Shown here: positions 32,081-32,234 of the stretch, one piece after another
Layout of the letters: every line of letters starts with the position of its first letter
How positions within the stretch are numbered: position 1 is the stretch's first letter
Assembly: GCA_026416355.1 (NCBI GenBank)
Contig: JAOAFH010000090.1
Coordinates: forward strand, 1 to 32,234
From: Clostridiales bacterium
GTDB lineage: Bacteria > Bacillota > Clostridia > Clostridiales > Caloramatoraceae
Length of the DNA: 32,234 nt
Direction: 5' to 3'
Notes under the pieces: model-generated
The model's input: the letters and a program-made list of their open reading frames with translations, nothing else
Told to the model about the DNA's origin: nothing
Database searches by the model: none
Made by a program: the position numbers and the translations under genes

Positions 32081-32234
32081 AGGGTGGTGCAGTATTCTAG
32101 TCAACTTAGTCCATCTTGAAGGCGGGGCTAAAAATCCGCCAAAGGGCACATCGATGAAGTTCCTTGTGCTGGCTCGCTACGCCCAGTAGTGGGTTGGTGC
32201 TGGGAGTAAGGGGGATGGGGCGACCGCAATGGCA
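32081..32234 (+). ncRNA. ole: Probable OLE RNA, 5' part, cut by window edge
   Basis: About 154 bases of GC-rich, G-heavy sequence that contrast with the ~30% GC around them and carry no credible gene. Pairings I can see: GGCGG (32121-32125) with CCGCC (32136-32140); GCACA (32146-32150) with TGTGC (32165-32169); CCCAG (32182-32186) with CTGGG (32200-32204); and a long-range CCATC (32111-32115) with GATGG (32214-32218) that encloses the others. OLE RNAs (about 600 nt) occur in anaerobic or extremophile Firmicutes next to ispA, the xse genes and dxs, and are bound at the membrane by OapA. Position, size so far and structure fit. The call rests on context and my recall of the family, not on a search. 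Most of the RNA and any oapA gene lie beyond the window. Confidence 0.72.

Noticed and set aside
32081..32234. Group II intron, T-box, rnpB or tmRNA as identity of the right-end RNA
   Set aside because: It lacks the group II GUGYG start, the T-box motif, and the conserved starts of RNase P RNA and tmRNA as I know them; the ispA neighbourhood favours OLE RNA.

Overview
The window comes from the chromosome of a low-GC, endospore-forming Clostridia-type Firmicute. The evidence is strong A+T bias in codons and spacers, frequent TTG and GTG starts, a full spoIIIAA-AH operon, an intact sigK, and a gene order close to Bacillus subtilis (yrrL-yrrM-yrrO-udk; yqhT-efp-spoIIIA-yqhY-nusB-xseA-xseB-ispA). 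All genes are on the + strand. I see no insertion sequence, prophage, CRISPR array or tRNA gene. Species cannot be named from this window.

Layout. (1) 1-2472: iron. A feoB truncated by the window edge, an unlisted 45-residue eight-cysteine protein, a strong terminator, then fur with its own promoter and terminator. (2) 2486-5202: RNA decay and uptake. RNase J, a YlbF/YmcA-family protein and a QueT-type transporter. (3) 5219-10600: typA, mltG, trmR, trhP, udk, a tight operon joining translation GTPase, cell-wall synthase termination, tRNA wobble-uridine modification and uridine salvage. (4) 10660-11424: sigK, uninterrupted, behind an unusual leader. (5) 11492-12004: a YqeG-family phosphatase. 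(6) 12067-18549: a type IV pilus cluster, pilB-pilT-pilC-pilin-pilD plus four minor pilin or pilin-associated genes, most with TTG starts and overlapping ends. (7) 18644-19510: an endonuclease IV-like TIM barrel protein. (8) 19618-21814: M24 aminopeptidase, EF-P and an acidic zinc-ribbon protein. (9) 21908-26935: the spoIIIA operon, which builds the mother-cell half of the feeding-tube channel. (10) 27083-31998: Asp23-family protein, AmaP, DUF2273, NusB, a Kae1/TsaD-like paralogue, exonuclease VII (xseA, xseB) and IspA.

The last ~155 bases, just after ispA, change abruptly to GC-rich, densely self-complementary, non-coding sequence behind a plausible extended -10 promoter. Position (xseA-xseB-ispA, where dxs is expected next) and character fit the 5' part of an OLE RNA, cut by the window edge. 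This is the most notable element here.

A second theme is leader structure at gene starts. The sigK and pilin ribosome binding sites each lie in the 3' arm of a hairpin whose 5' arm is an anti-Shine-Dalgarno-like stretch. The pilB ribosome site and start lie in the loop of an 11-bp inverted repeat. In sigK the hairpin ends in a T-run and a sigma-E-like promoter lies in its loop, so sporulation transcripts would lack the blocking arm. These are inferences from base pairing, not demonstrated regulation.
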